Counted from the first letter of the stretch, positions 14,811 through 23,058 are shown. The stretch is DNA of 39,751 nucleotides from JBAZKK01 sp964456925 (GCA_964456925.1 CAYWCX010000004.1:1-39751), one strand, 5' to 3'. Notes: generated by a model not told the origin, from the sequence alone. Program-made: numbers and translations.

Positions 14811-16156
14811 TATCTTCTGCCCCTGATGCGCCCTGCCCTTAGAAATCCTTCGTAATGATGCATTAAAAGATGCGATTCAATCTGTTTAATGGTATCCAGC
14901 ATCACTCCCACGATAATCAGGATACCCGTGCCGCCGAAAAATGAAGCAACCAGGTACGGCACCTTAAGCCATGCCATCAGGAAATCCGGGAATATGGCGA
15001 TAAATGCCACGAAGAGCGCGCCCGCCAGGGTAATCCTTACCATAACCCGGTCAAGGAATTCTGCAGTAGAGCCTCCCGGCCGGATACCCGGGATAAAACC
15101 CCCGTACTTCTTCATATTTTCCGAAAGGTCCACCGGATTAAAAACAATCGCGGTATAAAAATAACAAAAGAATACTATTAATAAGGCGTACACTGCCGTA
15201 TAAAGCAGGTGCCCCCTTACCAGGCCCTGCGCCCATCTCTGGAACGTGGGGTTGGGTATAAAGGAAGCCAGGGTTGCCGGAAATAAAATGATGGACTGCG
15301 CAAAGATAATGGCGATAACGCCGGCGGTATCGACCTTAAGCGGTATGTAAGTACTTTGCCCCCCGAAGATTTTCCTGCCGACTACGCGCCTGGCATACTG
15401 CACCGGGATTTTGCGCTGGCCCTGCGTTATCAAGACAACCGCAAATATTACCCCTACCAGAAGCGCTGCCATAATCAAAAGCGTTACCGGCTGGATCTGG
15501 CGGTTTACCGGGTTAAGCGGCGATATCAAAATGTAAAGCTGGTGAAAGGCCGCGGGGATGCGCGAAATTATACCTGCGGTAATCACCAGAGAAATACCGT
15601 TTCCGATCCCGCGCTCCTGTATCTGTTCTCCTAACCACATGATAAAAATCGTCCCGGTAGTAAGGGTCAGCACCGTCAGGATACGGAACCCCCATCCCGG
15701 ATACATCACGACCCGCAACCCCTCAAAACGGCTGGGGTTTTCCAGCCAGAGGGCGATAAAAAACGATTGGATTACCGCCAACCCTACCGTACCGTAACGG
15801 GTATACTGGTTAATCTTTTCTGCTCCGGCCCTGCCTTCCTTGGCGAGCTTTTCGAGACTCGGTATTACCGCGGTCAAAAGCTGCAGGATAATCGAAGATG
15901 AAATGTAAGGCATGATCCCGAGGGCGAAGATGGTCAGTCTTTCCATTGCGCCGCCGGAAAACATATTGATTATGCCAAAGAGCGTGCCGCCCTGCGTTTT
16001 GGCAATACGGTTGAAGAACTCCGCAAGGGTTGCGCCGTCGATGCCGGGGGTAGGTACATAACAGCCGATGCGGTATATCGTAAGCAACCCCAGCGTAACG
16101 AGAAGTTTCCTCTTGAGGTCGGGAATCTTAAAGGAATTAACAAGAGCGTTAAGCAT
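14810..16156 (-). CDS. secY: Sec translocon subunit SecY
   Basis: Channel-forming inner-membrane protein (448 residues) with about ten hydrophobic segments. Signature stretches include RIGCYVPTPGID near the start, MFSGGAMERLTIFALGIMPYI in the second membrane segment region, GNGISLVI and the cytoplasmic loop QGQRKIPVQYARR. The C-terminal end is basic. It begins within the last 8 bases of rplO and ends in the adk start, so it is co-translated with its neighbours. Its partner SecE is encoded at the far end of the same array; SecG is not in the window. Confidence 0.98.
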   Translation of the reverse strand: MLNALVNSFKIPDLKRKLLVTLGLLTIYRIGCYVPTPGIDGATLAEFFNRIAKTQGGTLFGIINMFSGGAMERLTIFALGIMPYISSSIILQLLTAVIPSLEKLAKEGRAGAEKINQYTRYGTVGLAVIQSFFIALWLENPSRFEGLRVVMYPGWGFRILTVLTLTTGTIFIMWLGEQIQERGIGNGISLVITAGIISRIPAAFHQLYILISPLNPVNRQIQPVTLLIMAALLVGVIFAVVLITQGQRKIPVQYARRVVGRKIFGGQSTYIPLKVDTAGVIAIIFAQSIILFPATLASFIPNPTFQRWAQGLVRGHLLYTAVYALLIVFFCYFYTAIVFNPVDLSENMKKYGGFIPGIRPGGSTAEFLDRVMVRITLAGALFVAFIAIFPDFLMAWLKVPYLVASFFGGTGILIIVGVMLDTIKQIESHLLMHHYEGFLRAGRIRGRR

Positions 16157-16703
16157 TAATCAACTCTATTTTGCCGCCGGCCCTGGTAATCTTATCCGCC
16201 GCCTGCCGCGAAACCGCGTGGGCCTGTATGGTTACGGCATTTTTAATTTCGCCGTCGCCCAAAATCTTCACCGGCTGATTCTTCCCTGTGATGAGGCCTT
16301 TTTCTTTTAAGAGCGCAACGCTGATTACGGTTTCTTTGAGCCGGTTAAGGTCGCTTAAATTTACGACCTGGTAAACTTTTTTGAAATTGCTGGTAAAGCC
16401 GCGCTTGGGGATTCTGCGGATTAAAGGGGTCTGGCCCCCTTCAAAACCGGGATAAAAATCCCTGCCGGCGCGCGAGGTCTGTCCTTTGCTGCCGCGGGTA
16501 GAGGTCTTGCCGTGGCCGGAACCAGGTCCCCGGCCGAGAATCCTTTTGTGCTGATGTGCGCCGAAAGGCGCTTTAAGTTTATGCAAACCCACGATCCTGG
16601 GCGCCTGCGGGACTGCGACTTTGGTTTTCTTTACCGGCTTTCCACGCGCAGCTTTAGGCTTGAGTGCCGATGTCTTGGTTATCTTTCGGTTTTTCTTTTC
16701 CAT
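16149..16703 (-). CDS. rplO: 50S ribosomal protein L15 with basic N-terminal extension
   Basis: The L15 core begins near residue 38-40 (LHKLKAP) and shows LGRGPGSGHGKTSTRG, YPGFEGGQTPLIRRIPKRGF and the closing KIELINA. With the ATG at 16703 there are about 38 extra Lys/Ala/Pro-rich residues and the first 50 bases lie within rpsE in another frame. AAGGA is only 2-3 bases before that ATG. An internal GTG (16592) or TTG (16586) at the core start, with AGGA nearby, could be the true start, giving a standard-size L15. The start is therefore uncertain. No rpmD gene lies between rpsE and rplO. Confidence 0.93.
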   Translation of the reverse strand: MEKKNRKITKTSALKPKAARGKPVKKTKVAVPQAPRIVGLHKLKAPFGAHQHKRILGRGPGSGHGKTSTRGSKGQTSRAGRDFYPGFEGGQTPLIRRIPKRGFTSNFKKVYQVVNLSDLNRLKETVISVALLKEKGLITGKNQPVKILGDGEIKNAVTIQAHAVSRQAADKITRAGGKIELINA

Positions 16704-17163
16704 CTTCCTTAATTGCCTTGAGTCCCTCTAATGCCGCCATCGTAGCCTTGATGACGTTTACGGGGTTTTTAGATTTTAAAGACTTGGTCAGTATATCCTT
16801 GATACCCACGGCTTCGCAGATCGCTCTTACCGGTGCTGCGGCAATAACCCCGGTTCCTTCCGATGCTGGCTTAAGCAATACTTTGGCTGCTCCGAAATGG
16901 CCCAATATCTCATGCGGTATGGAAGAACCCTCCAAAGTCACCTTCACTAAATCCCTCTTCGCCTTGGTAAGGGCCTTGCGGATGGCATAGGCCACTTCAT
17001 TGGCCTTACCCATCGCAAACCCTACCCTTCCTTTTCCGTCACCCACCACTACCAGGGCCGCAAAGGAAAGCTTCTTACCTCTTTTGGTAACCTTGGAGAC
17101 GCGGTTTATCATAATAACCTTTTCCAGTAATTCCGGTTGTTGCTCTAAATTCATATCGCGCAT
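16654..17163 (-). CDS. rpsE: 30S ribosomal protein S5
   Basis: Accuracy-centre protein near S4 and S12, 169 residues. The N-terminal double-stranded-RNA-binding-like half has VIMINRVSKVTKRGKKLSFAA-type sequence. The C-terminal half has LLKPASEGTGVIAAAPVRAI and SLKSKNPVNVIKATMAAL. GGAG lies about 9 bases before the ATG, supporting this start. The last residues (EDGKEKPKDNQDIGTQA) form a short polar tail whose codons overlap the rplO extension by 50 bases. Confidence 0.97.
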   Translation of the reverse strand: MRDMNLEQQPELLEKVIMINRVSKVTKRGKKLSFAALVVVGDGKGRVGFAMGKANEVAYAIRKALTKAKRDLVKVTLEGSSIPHEILGHFGAAKVLLKPASEGTGVIAAAPVRAICEAVGIKDILTKSLKSKNPVNVIKATMAALEGLKAIKEDGKEKPKDNQDIGTQA

Positions 17164-17165
17164 AT

Positions 17166-17528
17166 TTAAAACTCCAATCCTGCTTTTCTTAATCCGTCGG
17201 CAAAGGCCTTGACCCTGCCGTGGTAGAGGTAGCCGGCGCGGTCAAACACGATTTTGTTTATGCCTTTTTCCTTTGCCCGGCGGCCGAAAACCTCCCCGAA
17301 AAATCCCGCGGCCTTGACATTGCCCCCGTAGGCAAACTTCGGCTTTATTTCTTTATCCATCGTAGAAGAGGATAAAAGGGTCTTGGCAGAAATATCATCT
17401 ACGAGCTGGGCATAGATATTCTTTAAACTGCGCCGCACTACCAGGCGGGGCCTTTCGGCTGCCCCCTGGATACGCCTCCGGATTCTTCTATGCCTTTTTA
17501 ACCTTAATAATTCGGTCCTGTTCTTCAT
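17166..17528 (-). CDS. rplR: 50S ribosomal protein L18
   Basis: 5S rRNA-binding protein, 120 residues, normal length. Visible are the basic N-terminus with RRIRRRIQG, the RPRLVVRRSLKNIYAQLVDD strand region and the end FDRAGYLYHGRVKAFADGLRKAG. It lies 5 bases after rplF, and its ATG has no obvious ribosome site close by, only A/T-rich sequence, so coupling to rplF translation is likely. Confidence 0.98.
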   Translation of the reverse strand: MKNRTELLRLKRHRRIRRRIQGAAERPRLVVRRSLKNIYAQLVDDISAKTLLSSSTMDKEIKPKFAYGGNVKAAGFFGEVFGRRAKEKGINKIVFDRAGYLYHGRVKAFADGLRKAGLEF

Positions 17529-17533
17529 AATTA

Positions 17534-18091
17534 TTATTTAGCGCCGCTTCCGCTGGCTGCCTGGGCCTTACCGACCTTCTTTTTGACGCGCTCGCCGGTA
17601 TAACGCACGCCTTTGCCTTTATAAGGTTCGGGCGGGCAGCAGGCGCGAATCTCGGCAGCAATCTCTCCCACCTTCTCTTTATCAATACCGCGGATAACAA
17701 GCTGGGTGGGTTTGGGCGCTTCAATCTTGATGTCGGCGGGCAGGTTAAAAATGACCGGATGCGAAAAACCCAGCTGTAAGGTCAGTTTATTACCCTGAAC
17801 CTGAGCCTTATAACCTACGCCGATAATCTCGAGCTCCTTTACATATCCGTCTACCACGCCCTTAATCATATTGAATATTAAAACCCGGCAGAGCCCATGT
17901 AGGGATTTATCCAATTTGGTATCAGAGGTGCGGCTTACCATAACGCGGTTATCCTTAACCTCAGCCTTGATGCGGTCAGGCATCGCGCGGCTGATTTTGC
18001 CTTTGGGGCCCTCTACTAAAACTAGACCCTCTCTTACCTCAACTTTAACGCCCTGCGGTATTATGACAGGCTTATTGCCTATTCTTGACAT
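17534..18091 (-). CDS. rplF: 50S ribosomal protein L6
   Basis: 185 residues with the duplicated L6 fold. Recognised by MSRIGNKPVIIPQGV at the start, VEGPKGK, LIFNMIKGV in the middle and the C-terminal signature CPPEPYKGKGVRYTGERV. It binds the factor-binding side of the 50S subunit. The last ten or so residues (KAQAASGSGAK) form a small Ala/Ser tail. Standard place between rpsH and rplR. Confidence 0.98.
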   Translation of the reverse strand: MSRIGNKPVIIPQGVKVEVREGLVLVEGPKGKISRAMPDRIKAEVKDNRVMVSRTSDTKLDKSLHGLCRVLIFNMIKGVVDGYVKELEIIGVGYKAQVQGNKLTLQLGFSHPVIFNLPADIKIEAPKPTQLVIRGIDKEKVGEIAAEIRACCPPEPYKGKGVRYTGERVKKKVGKAQAASGSGAK

Positions 18092-18098
18092 TTTATAT

Positions 18099-18494
18099 CT
18101 ACCAGATATACGCGATTACTTCTCCGCCTAACCCCTGCTCCCTTGCCTCCCTGTCCGTGATTATGCCTTTGGGGGTAGAGATAATCGCCAAACCCCTGCC
18201 CCTTAAAACTAACGGCACTTTCTTATGCTTCACGTAGAGTCGAAGCCCCGGGCGAGACACGCGCTCTAAGTGGCGTATCGCGGATTTTCCTGCCAGATAT
18301 TTCAGATAAATCCGTAAAATCCCCTGTTTTTTGTCCTCAATCAACTTGAAGTTATCGATGTAGTCTTCTTTCTTGAGAATCTCCAGAATCGACTTTAGCA
18401 TCTTCGATGCCGGAATATCCACATTTTCCTTGCTCACCATTATGGCGTTACGCACGATGGTAAATGCATCAGCAACTAAATCCGTTCTTGACAT
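18099..18494 (-). CDS. rpsH: 30S ribosomal protein S8
   Basis: 16S rRNA-binding protein, 131 residues; in E. coli it also represses the spc operon. Family stretches are DLVADAFTIVRNA, SKMLKSILEILKKEDYI and the end LRGRGLAIISTPKGIITDREA followed by GGEVIAYIW. It follows rpsN after 30 bases; I see no clear S8-site mimic there or upstream of rplE, so this regulation is not shown. Confidence 0.98.
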   Translation of the reverse strand: MSRTDLVADAFTIVRNAIMVSKENVDIPASKMLKSILEILKKEDYIDNFKLIEDKKQGILRIYLKYLAGKSAIRHLERVSRPGLRLYVKHKKVPLVLRGRGLAIISTPKGIITDREAREQGLGGEVIAYIW

Positions 18495-18524
18495 ATTGTT
18501 GTCGTCTCCCCTATATGATGCCGC

Positions 18525-18710
18525 TTACCAGCTGGCCTTTTTTATTCCCGGGATAAGCCCCTTCCAGGCCAATTCCCTGAAACATATGCGGCAGAGTTTG
18601 AATCTACGTAAATATCCGCCGGACCTCCCGCAAATAGCACAACGGTTGTATTTACGGGTGGAAAACTTGGGTTTCCTTTTCCATCTGTTTATCTGTGATG
18701 TTTTAGCCAT
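18525..18710 (-). CDS. rpsZ: 30S ribosomal protein S14, type Z (zinc)
   Basis: The short, zinc-binding S14 of 61 residues: C24, C27, C40 and C43 in CAICGRSGGY and LCRICFRE. The end LIPGIKKASW is characteristic. The alternative S14 of about 100 residues lacks these cysteines. The gene follows rplE with no spacer. Assembles late into the 30S head near the decoding site. Confidence 0.98.
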   Translation of the reverse strand: MAKTSQINRWKRKPKFSTRKYNRCAICGRSGGYLRRFKLCRICFRELAWKGLIPGIKKASW

Positions 18711-19262
18711 TTAATCACCGCTTTTAAAGGGTATCCCGAAGAGTTTTAATAACTCTCTGGAATGTTCGTTTTTCCTTGCGTTTTTAATTACGAAGGTTAT
18801 CTCCATTCCCTGAGAACGCGAAGTCTTATCAATATCTACCTCAGGGAAGATGGTCTGGTCGGTAATGCCGAGGGTATAATTTCCGGCGCGGTCAAAAGAA
18901 TTATCCGGCACCCCGCGGAAATCCCGGATACGCGGAAGCGCAATGCTGATTAACTTATCCATAAATTCGTACATGCGGTTGGAACGTAAAGTAACTTTAC
19001 ATCCGATGGGATTACCCTCTTTAATCTTAAAATTAGAGATGGCTTTCTTGGCGCGCCTGATAATAGGTTTTTGACCCGTAATCAGGCCTAACTCCTCAGC
19101 GGCCTTATCCAGAATCTTGATATCCTGTAATGCCTCCCCGACCCCCATATTTACCACGACCTTTTCAATACGCGGCACCGCAAACTTGTTGGTGAAATTA
19201 AAAGTCTTACACATCTCGGGGATGATTTCGTTGCGATATCTCTCTAATAATCTGGGTACCAT
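18711..19262 (-). CDS. rplE: 50S ribosomal protein L5
   Basis: 5S rRNA-binding protein, 183 residues. Visible are VPRIEKVVVNMGVGEA, GQKPIIRRAKKAISNFKI, the GCKVTLRSNRMYEFMDKL region and the end LLKLFGIPFK. AGAGGT stands about 9 bases before the ATG. It forms the bridge to S13 across the subunit interface. Standard place between rplX and rpsN. Confidence 0.98.
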   Translation of the reverse strand: MVPRLLERYRNEIIPEMCKTFNFTNKFAVPRIEKVVVNMGVGEALQDIKILDKAAEELGLITGQKPIIRRAKKAISNFKIKEGNPIGCKVTLRSNRMYEFMDKLISIALPRIRDFRGVPDNSFDRAGNYTLGITDQTIFPEVDIDKTSRSQGMEITFVIKNARKNEHSRELLKLFGIPFKSGD

Positions 19263-19264
19263 GG

Positions 19265-19579
19265 CTACACTACCTCTTTACAGGAACTGCAGATCCGGGT
19301 CTTTGTGCCGTCCTTTAAAACCGTAAAACCGATTCTTACCGCATGGTTACAATGTTTACAAAAGTAACCGAGATTAGCTATCGAAATCGGGGACTCTATA
19401 GAAATGATACCGCCCTTCTGGTCTTCGCGGGTAGGACGCTTGTGTTTCTTGACGAGATTAATCCCTTCTACCATGGCGCGCCCCGGCACGCCGTAAAAGA
19501 CTTCAAGGACCTTGCCTTTTTTACCGCGGTCCTTACCTTTAATTACCACAACCGTATCGCCTTTTTTTATTTTAAACAT
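19265..19579 (-). CDS. rplX: 50S ribosomal protein L24 with Cys4 site
   Basis: Assembly initiator of the large subunit, 104 residues. The KOW motif is FKIKKGDTVVVIKGKDRGKK at the start. The C-terminal half has CKHC (C74, C77) and CSSC (C97, C100), a likely zinc ribbon found in the C+ form of L24; the E. coli protein lacks it. It shares one base with the rplN stop. Confidence 0.97.
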   Translation of the reverse strand: MFKIKKGDTVVVIKGKDRGKKGKVLEVFYGVPGRAMVEGINLVKKHKRPTREDQKGGIISIESPISIANLGYFCKHCNHAVRIGFTVLKDGTKTRICSSCKEVV

Positions 19580-19947
19580 TAGATTACCTCTGGCGCTAAC
19601 GATAGTATCTTGGTAAAATTTTTCTCTCTTAATTCCCTGGCTACCGGCCCAAAGACGCGGGTCCCCCTCGGGTTTAACTGCTGGTCAATAAATACTATGG
19701 CATTGCGGTCAAAACGAAGCACCGAACCGTCGGGCCTGCGGATGGCTTGCTTGGTCCTTACCACTACCGCCTTGGCAACTTCGCCTTTTTTAATCGCGGC
19801 GTCGGCAGAGGACTCTTTGACATTCACGTTAATAATATCGCCAATCTCGACATCAGGACGATTCTTGCGGCCCAAAACGCCGATACAGGCAGCCTTCTTG
19901 GCACCGGTGTTATCCGCAACATTTAAAATCGTACGCAGTTGAATCAT
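19579..19947 (-). CDS. rplN: 50S ribosomal protein L14
   Basis: 122 residues, one of the most conserved large-subunit proteins, close to the L19/16S bridge. Family stretches are MIQLRTILNVADNTGAKKA, RRPDGSVLRFDRNAIVFID and the end RGTRVFGPVARELR followed by KILSLAPEV. Overlaps rpsQ by 4 bases and rplX by 1. Confidence 0.98.
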   Translation of the reverse strand: MIQLRTILNVADNTGAKKAACIGVLGRKNRPDVEIGDIINVNVKESSADAAIKKGEVAKAVVVRTKQAIRRPDGSVLRFDRNAIVFIDQQLNPRGTRVFGPVARELREKNFTKILSLAPEVI

Positions 19948-20237
19948 TTGTTTTCTATACCTGGCTCTTCCTTAATTTCCACGCGGGGCAGCTGGGACTT
20001 TTTAATTACCCCCAGCAGCCTGAAGCGTTTCTCTTTCGATAAAGGCCTGGTTTCCTGAATCTTAACCAGATCCCCTATTTTTGCGCTGTTATTTTCGTCA
20101 TGGACCTTGAACTTATTGTATCTCTTTTGAATCCGGCCGTACTTGGGATGCTTAGCCATATGCACTACCCGTACGATAATGGTCTTATGCATCTTGTCGC
20201 TGATTACGGTACCGCTCAATACGTTAGTCTTACCCAT
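19944..20237 (-). CDS. rpsQ: 30S ribosomal protein S17
   Basis: OB-fold 16S-binding protein, 97 residues. Visible are LSGTVISDKMHKTIIVRVV, HPKYGRIQKRYNKFKVHDE and the ETRPLSKEKRFRL block. About 15 residues beyond the usual end (VEIKEEPGIENK) form a small polar tail. Overlaps rpmC by 8 bases and rplN by 4. Confidence 0.98.
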   Translation of the reverse strand: MGKTNVLSGTVISDKMHKTIIVRVVHMAKHPKYGRIQKRYNKFKVHDENNSAKIGDLVKIQETRPLSKEKRFRLLGVIKKSQLPRVEIKEEPGIENK

Positions 20238-20430
20238 TTGACTTTTCTTCCTTTTGGCGCAGAATGGTATTAATTCTGGCGATGTCTTTTTTCACCAGTT
20301 TAAAACGATGGGGCTTGTCTACCCTGCCGTCGTAGCGCTGCTGATTAAGTTTCGCAAGTTCCTCACTAAGGCTGAATTTCTTCTGCACTAATTCCTCTTT
20401 GGAAAGATTGTTTAAGTCTTTGGTACCCAT
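20230..20430 (-). CDS. rpmC: 50S ribosomal protein L29
   Basis: A 66-residue two-helix protein at the peptide-exit rim. The family core is LNNLSKEELVQKKFSLSEEL and the KKDIARINTILRQKE helix. It lies one base after rplP and overlaps rpsQ by 8 bases, the standard order L16-L29-S17. Confidence 0.97.
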   Translation of the reverse strand: MGTKDLNNLSKEELVQKKFSLSEELAKLNQQRYDGRVDKPHRFKLVKKDIARINTILRQKEEKSNG

Positions 20431-20431
20431 C

Positions 20432-20848
20432 TTATCTATGCGTCCTGGTTACAAATTTAGTCTTGATCGGCAGTTTATAGGCTGCCAGGCGGAAACATTG
20501 TCGGGCGTATTCTTCAGGCACTCCGCCTAACTCAAATAAGATGCGCCCCCTCTTTACCACTGCTACCCAGTGGTCCACATCGCCCTTGCCTTTACCCATA
20601 CGGACCTCCTGGGGTTTCTTGGTGATGGACTTGTCGGTAAAGACCCGGATCCAGAGTTTACCTCCGCGATGCAACTGCCTGGCGAGGATGACGCGTACCG
20701 CTTCAATATGGTTATTCTTCAGCCAGCCGTTGTTAATAGCTTTGAGCCCGAACTCGCCGAAGGCCAACTCTGAACCGGCAATGGCAACACCGCGCCGTTG
20801 CCCCTTCTGGCTTTTGCGGTATTTTACTCTCTTAGGCATCATTACCAT
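20432..20848 (-). CDS. rplP: 50S ribosomal protein L16
   Basis: A-site finger/tRNA elbow region protein, 138 residues. Family stretches are MPKRVKYRKSQKG, a central RQLHRGGKLWIRVF and RMGKGKGDVDHWVAVVKRGR. Three ATG codons lie at the start; AAGGAAGG is about 9 bases before the first, which I keep, though the family usually begins at the MPKR methionine. The ribosome site overlaps the rpsC stop. Confidence 0.97.
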   Translation of the reverse strand: MVMMPKRVKYRKSQKGQRRGVAIAGSELAFGEFGLKAINNGWLKNNHIEAVRVILARQLHRGGKLWIRVFTDKSITKKPQEVRMGKGKGDVDHWVAVVKRGRILFELGGVPEEYARQCFRLAAYKLPIKTKFVTRTHR

Positions 20849-20863
20849 GACAGAAAACCTTCC

Positions 20864-21571
20864 TTAACTGCGATTAGTGGGTTGCTGTTTTGGACCTGCA
20901 GTTTCCCCACCTTGACTCGGAGGAGGGGCATAAACGCTGTTTTTGTCTAAAATATCGCCTTTGTAAATCCAGGCTTTGATTCCGATTAAACCGTAAGTAG
21001 TCAAGCTCTCTACAAAACCGTAATCGATATCTGCGCGTAGGGTCTGCAAGGGTATCTTGCCCTGTTTGTATGTTTCGGTGCGGGACATTTCCGCGCCGCC
21101 TAACCTCCCCGAACATACTATCTTTATCCCCTTGGCGCCGGCATTGATGCTCTGTTCGATGGCGCGTTTTATCGCCCTACGGTGAGCTACCCTTCTTTCT
21201 ATCTGTAAAGCCACGTTAGCCGCCACAAGTTGGGCATCCAGCGCCGGATTTTTAACCTCTTCGATGTCGATCGCCACTTCCTTCTTGACCATATTATTGA
21301 GGTCCTGGCGCAGCTGTTCGATATCCGAGCCGTGCCTGCCGATAATAATCCCGGGCCGGGCGGACGAAATGCGCACTTTAACCTTGTCGGTTACACGCTC
21401 GATTATAATCCTGGAGATAGCGGCGTTCTTGAATTTCTTTTCGATAAAATTACGGATACGGTAGTCCTCTTCGATGAAACGCGGGTAATCCTTGGACTTC
21501 ACGAACCAGCGGCTCTGCCACGTCCGGATAAACCCCAGTCTGAAAGCGAACGGATGAACCTTGTGACCCAT
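20864..21571 (-). CDS. rpsC: 30S ribosomal protein S3
   Basis: mRNA-entry-channel protein, 235 residues. It opens with MGHKVHPFAFRLG, has a KH-type domain with RPGIIIGRHGSDIEQLR, and the C-terminal SGRLGGAEMSRTETY followed by LRADIDYG. A roughly 20-residue Pro/Gln/Gly-rich tail (PPPSQGGETAGPKQQPTNRS) ends it. Lies 4 bases after rplV. Confidence 0.98.
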   Translation of the reverse strand: MGHKVHPFAFRLGFIRTWQSRWFVKSKDYPRFIEEDYRIRNFIEKKFKNAAISRIIIERVTDKVKVRISSARPGIIIGRHGSDIEQLRQDLNNMVKKEVAIDIEEVKNPALDAQLVAANVALQIERRVAHRRAIKRAIEQSINAGAKGIKIVCSGRLGGAEMSRTETYKQGKIPLQTLRADIDYGFVESLTTYGLIGIKAWIYKGDILDKNSVYAPPPSQGGETAGPKQQPTNRS

Positions 21572-21575
21572 AAAA

Positions 21576-21914
21576 TTATTCTCCTGACTTGATGTCTAAC
21601 TCTATTTTAATGTGCGATGTTCTCCTGCGGATTGGTGCTGCCCTGCCGAATGCCGCTGCCTTAAACCTCTTCCAAGCCGGCCCGACGTCGCAGATAATCT
21701 TAGAGACATAGAGTTGTTCGGGTCTGAAGCCTTTGACCTTGGCGTTGGCAATGGCCGAACGCAATATCTTGATAAGATATTCTTTGGGCCTTTTATTTAA
21801 ATTAAGCAGTATCGCCAAGGCATCGGGTGCATCGCGGTGCCGGATAAGATCCGCTACCTGCCTGACCTTGGTGGGCGACATCCTTAAAAATTTTGCTTCT
21901 GCCTTTACTATCAT
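21576..21914 (-). CDS. rplV: 50S ribosomal protein L22
   Basis: 112 residues, with a beta hairpin reaching into the peptide exit tunnel. Family stretches are KFLRMSPTKVRQVADLIRH, the LKILRSAIANA-like helix and the hairpin near AAFGRAAPIRRRTSHIKI. The start directly abuts the rpsS stop. Confidence 0.98.
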   Translation of the reverse strand: MIVKAEAKFLRMSPTKVRQVADLIRHRDAPDALAILLNLNKRPKEYLIKILRSAIANAKVKGFRPEQLYVSKIICDVGPAWKRFKAAAFGRAAPIRRRTSHIKIELDIKSGE

Positions 21915-22202
21915 TTAGGTTTTCTCCGGCGCCTTCTTGGCCTTGACCCCGCCGTGTTTACGGAAGATCCGGCTCGGCGCGAATTCTCCGAGTTTGTGCC
22001 CTACCATATTCTCGGTAACAAAAACCGGCACGTGTTTCTTGCCGTCGTAAACCGCAAAGGTCGTGCCTACAAAATCCGGAATGATGGTGGAAGACCTCGA
22101 CCAGGTTTTGATGGCTAAGCGGCTGCCGGTACGTTTAGCGCGGTCAACGTGCTTTAAGAGACTCTCGTGAACATAAGGACCTTTTTTTAATGAGCGCGGC
22201 AT
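21915..22202 (-). CDS. rpsS: 30S ribosomal protein S19
   Basis: 95-residue head protein pairing with S13. Visible are MPRSLKKGPYVHESLLKHV, the WSRSSTIIPDFVGTTFAVYD block and the closing VGHKLGEFAPSRIFRKHGG region. Lies 4 bases after rplB and abuts rplV. Confidence 0.98.
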   Translation of the reverse strand: MPRSLKKGPYVHESLLKHVDRAKRTGSRLAIKTWSRSSTIIPDFVGTTFAVYDGKKHVPVFVTENMVGHKLGEFAPSRIFRKHGGVKAKKAPEKT

Positions 22203-22206
22203 AGGT

Positions 22207-23046
22207 TTATTTCCTTCGTTTAACGATAAACTTATCGGAATACTTATGGGGCTTGCGAGTCTTGTAACCCTTGGTCGGCTTGCCCCAGGGTGTTACCGGG
22301 TGCGGATTACCCTGTCCGGCTTTTCCTTCTCCGCCGCCATGGCCGTGGTCAATAGGATTCATCGCCGAGCCTCTCACCGTAGGTTTAATCCCCAGCCACC
22401 TGGTACGGCCGGCCTTGCCGATGCTTATTGCTTCGTGTTCGATATTGCTAACTTGGCCGATGGTAGCGCGGCAATCTAAATCAATAAGCCTTACCTCTCC
22501 TGAAGGGAGTTTAACATGGGCATATTCCTGTTCCTTGGCCATAATCTGGGCCGAAGAACCCGCGCCTCTTACGATCTGGCCGCCCTTGCCTTTTACCAAT
22601 TCGATATTATGGATCATGGTGCCGGTCGGTATATATCTCAAGGAGAATGAATTACCCACCTTGACTTCGACATCTTTCTGGTCGGAGGAAATGATTTCAT
22701 CCCCGACTTTTAAACCCAAGGGAGCGATGATGTACCTTTTGTCTTTTGCCGGATTCTGATATTCTAAGAGCGCGATCCTGGAAGAACGGTTAGGGTCGTA
22801 TTCGATAGCAATAACCTTTGCCGCTACATCCAGTATATCCCGTTTAAAATCTATGAGACGGTAAAATCTCTTATGCCCGCCGCCGCGGTGCCTTACCGTA
22901 ACCCGTCCGTAGACATTCCTGCCCCCGCTCTTCTTTAAGGCCGCCAAGAGGGATTTTTCCGGTTCATCTTTGGTAATTTCGGAAAAATCCGGACCGCTCA
23001 TCCAGCGTCTTGAAGCGGTTGTAGGTTTAAATTTCTTTATGCCCAT
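22207..23046 (-). CDS. rplB: 50S ribosomal protein L2
   Basis: 279-residue protein needed for subunit association and peptidyl transfer. Visible are the RNA-binding GRVTVRHRGGGHKRFYR, the AHVKLPSGEVRLI strand and the C-terminal HPVTPWGKPTKG block. The near-invariant DHPHGGGEG region reads DHGHGGGEG (233-241): both histidines remain but the proline between them is glycine. Everything else is normal. Lies 12 bases after rplW. Confidence 0.98.
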   Translation of the reverse strand: MGIKKFKPTTASRRWMSGPDFSEITKDEPEKSLLAALKKSGGRNVYGRVTVRHRGGGHKRFYRLIDFKRDILDVAAKVIAIEYDPNRSSRIALLEYQNPAKDKRYIIAPLGLKVGDEIISSDQKDVEVKVGNSFSLRYIPTGTMIHNIELVKGKGGQIVRGAGSSAQIMAKEQEYAHVKLPSGEVRLIDLDCRATIGQVSNIEHEAISIGKAGRTRWLGIKPTVRGSAMNPIDHGHGGGEGKAGQGNPHPVTPWGKPTKGYKTRKPHKYSDKFIVKRRK

Positions 23047-23058
23047 CGCGGTAATCCC

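Noticed and set aside
22271..22759. Plus-strand open frame of 162 codons
   Set aside because: Antisense to rplB, whose protein is unmistakable; composition rich in Pro, Ser and Ile as expected for a reverse-frame artefact.
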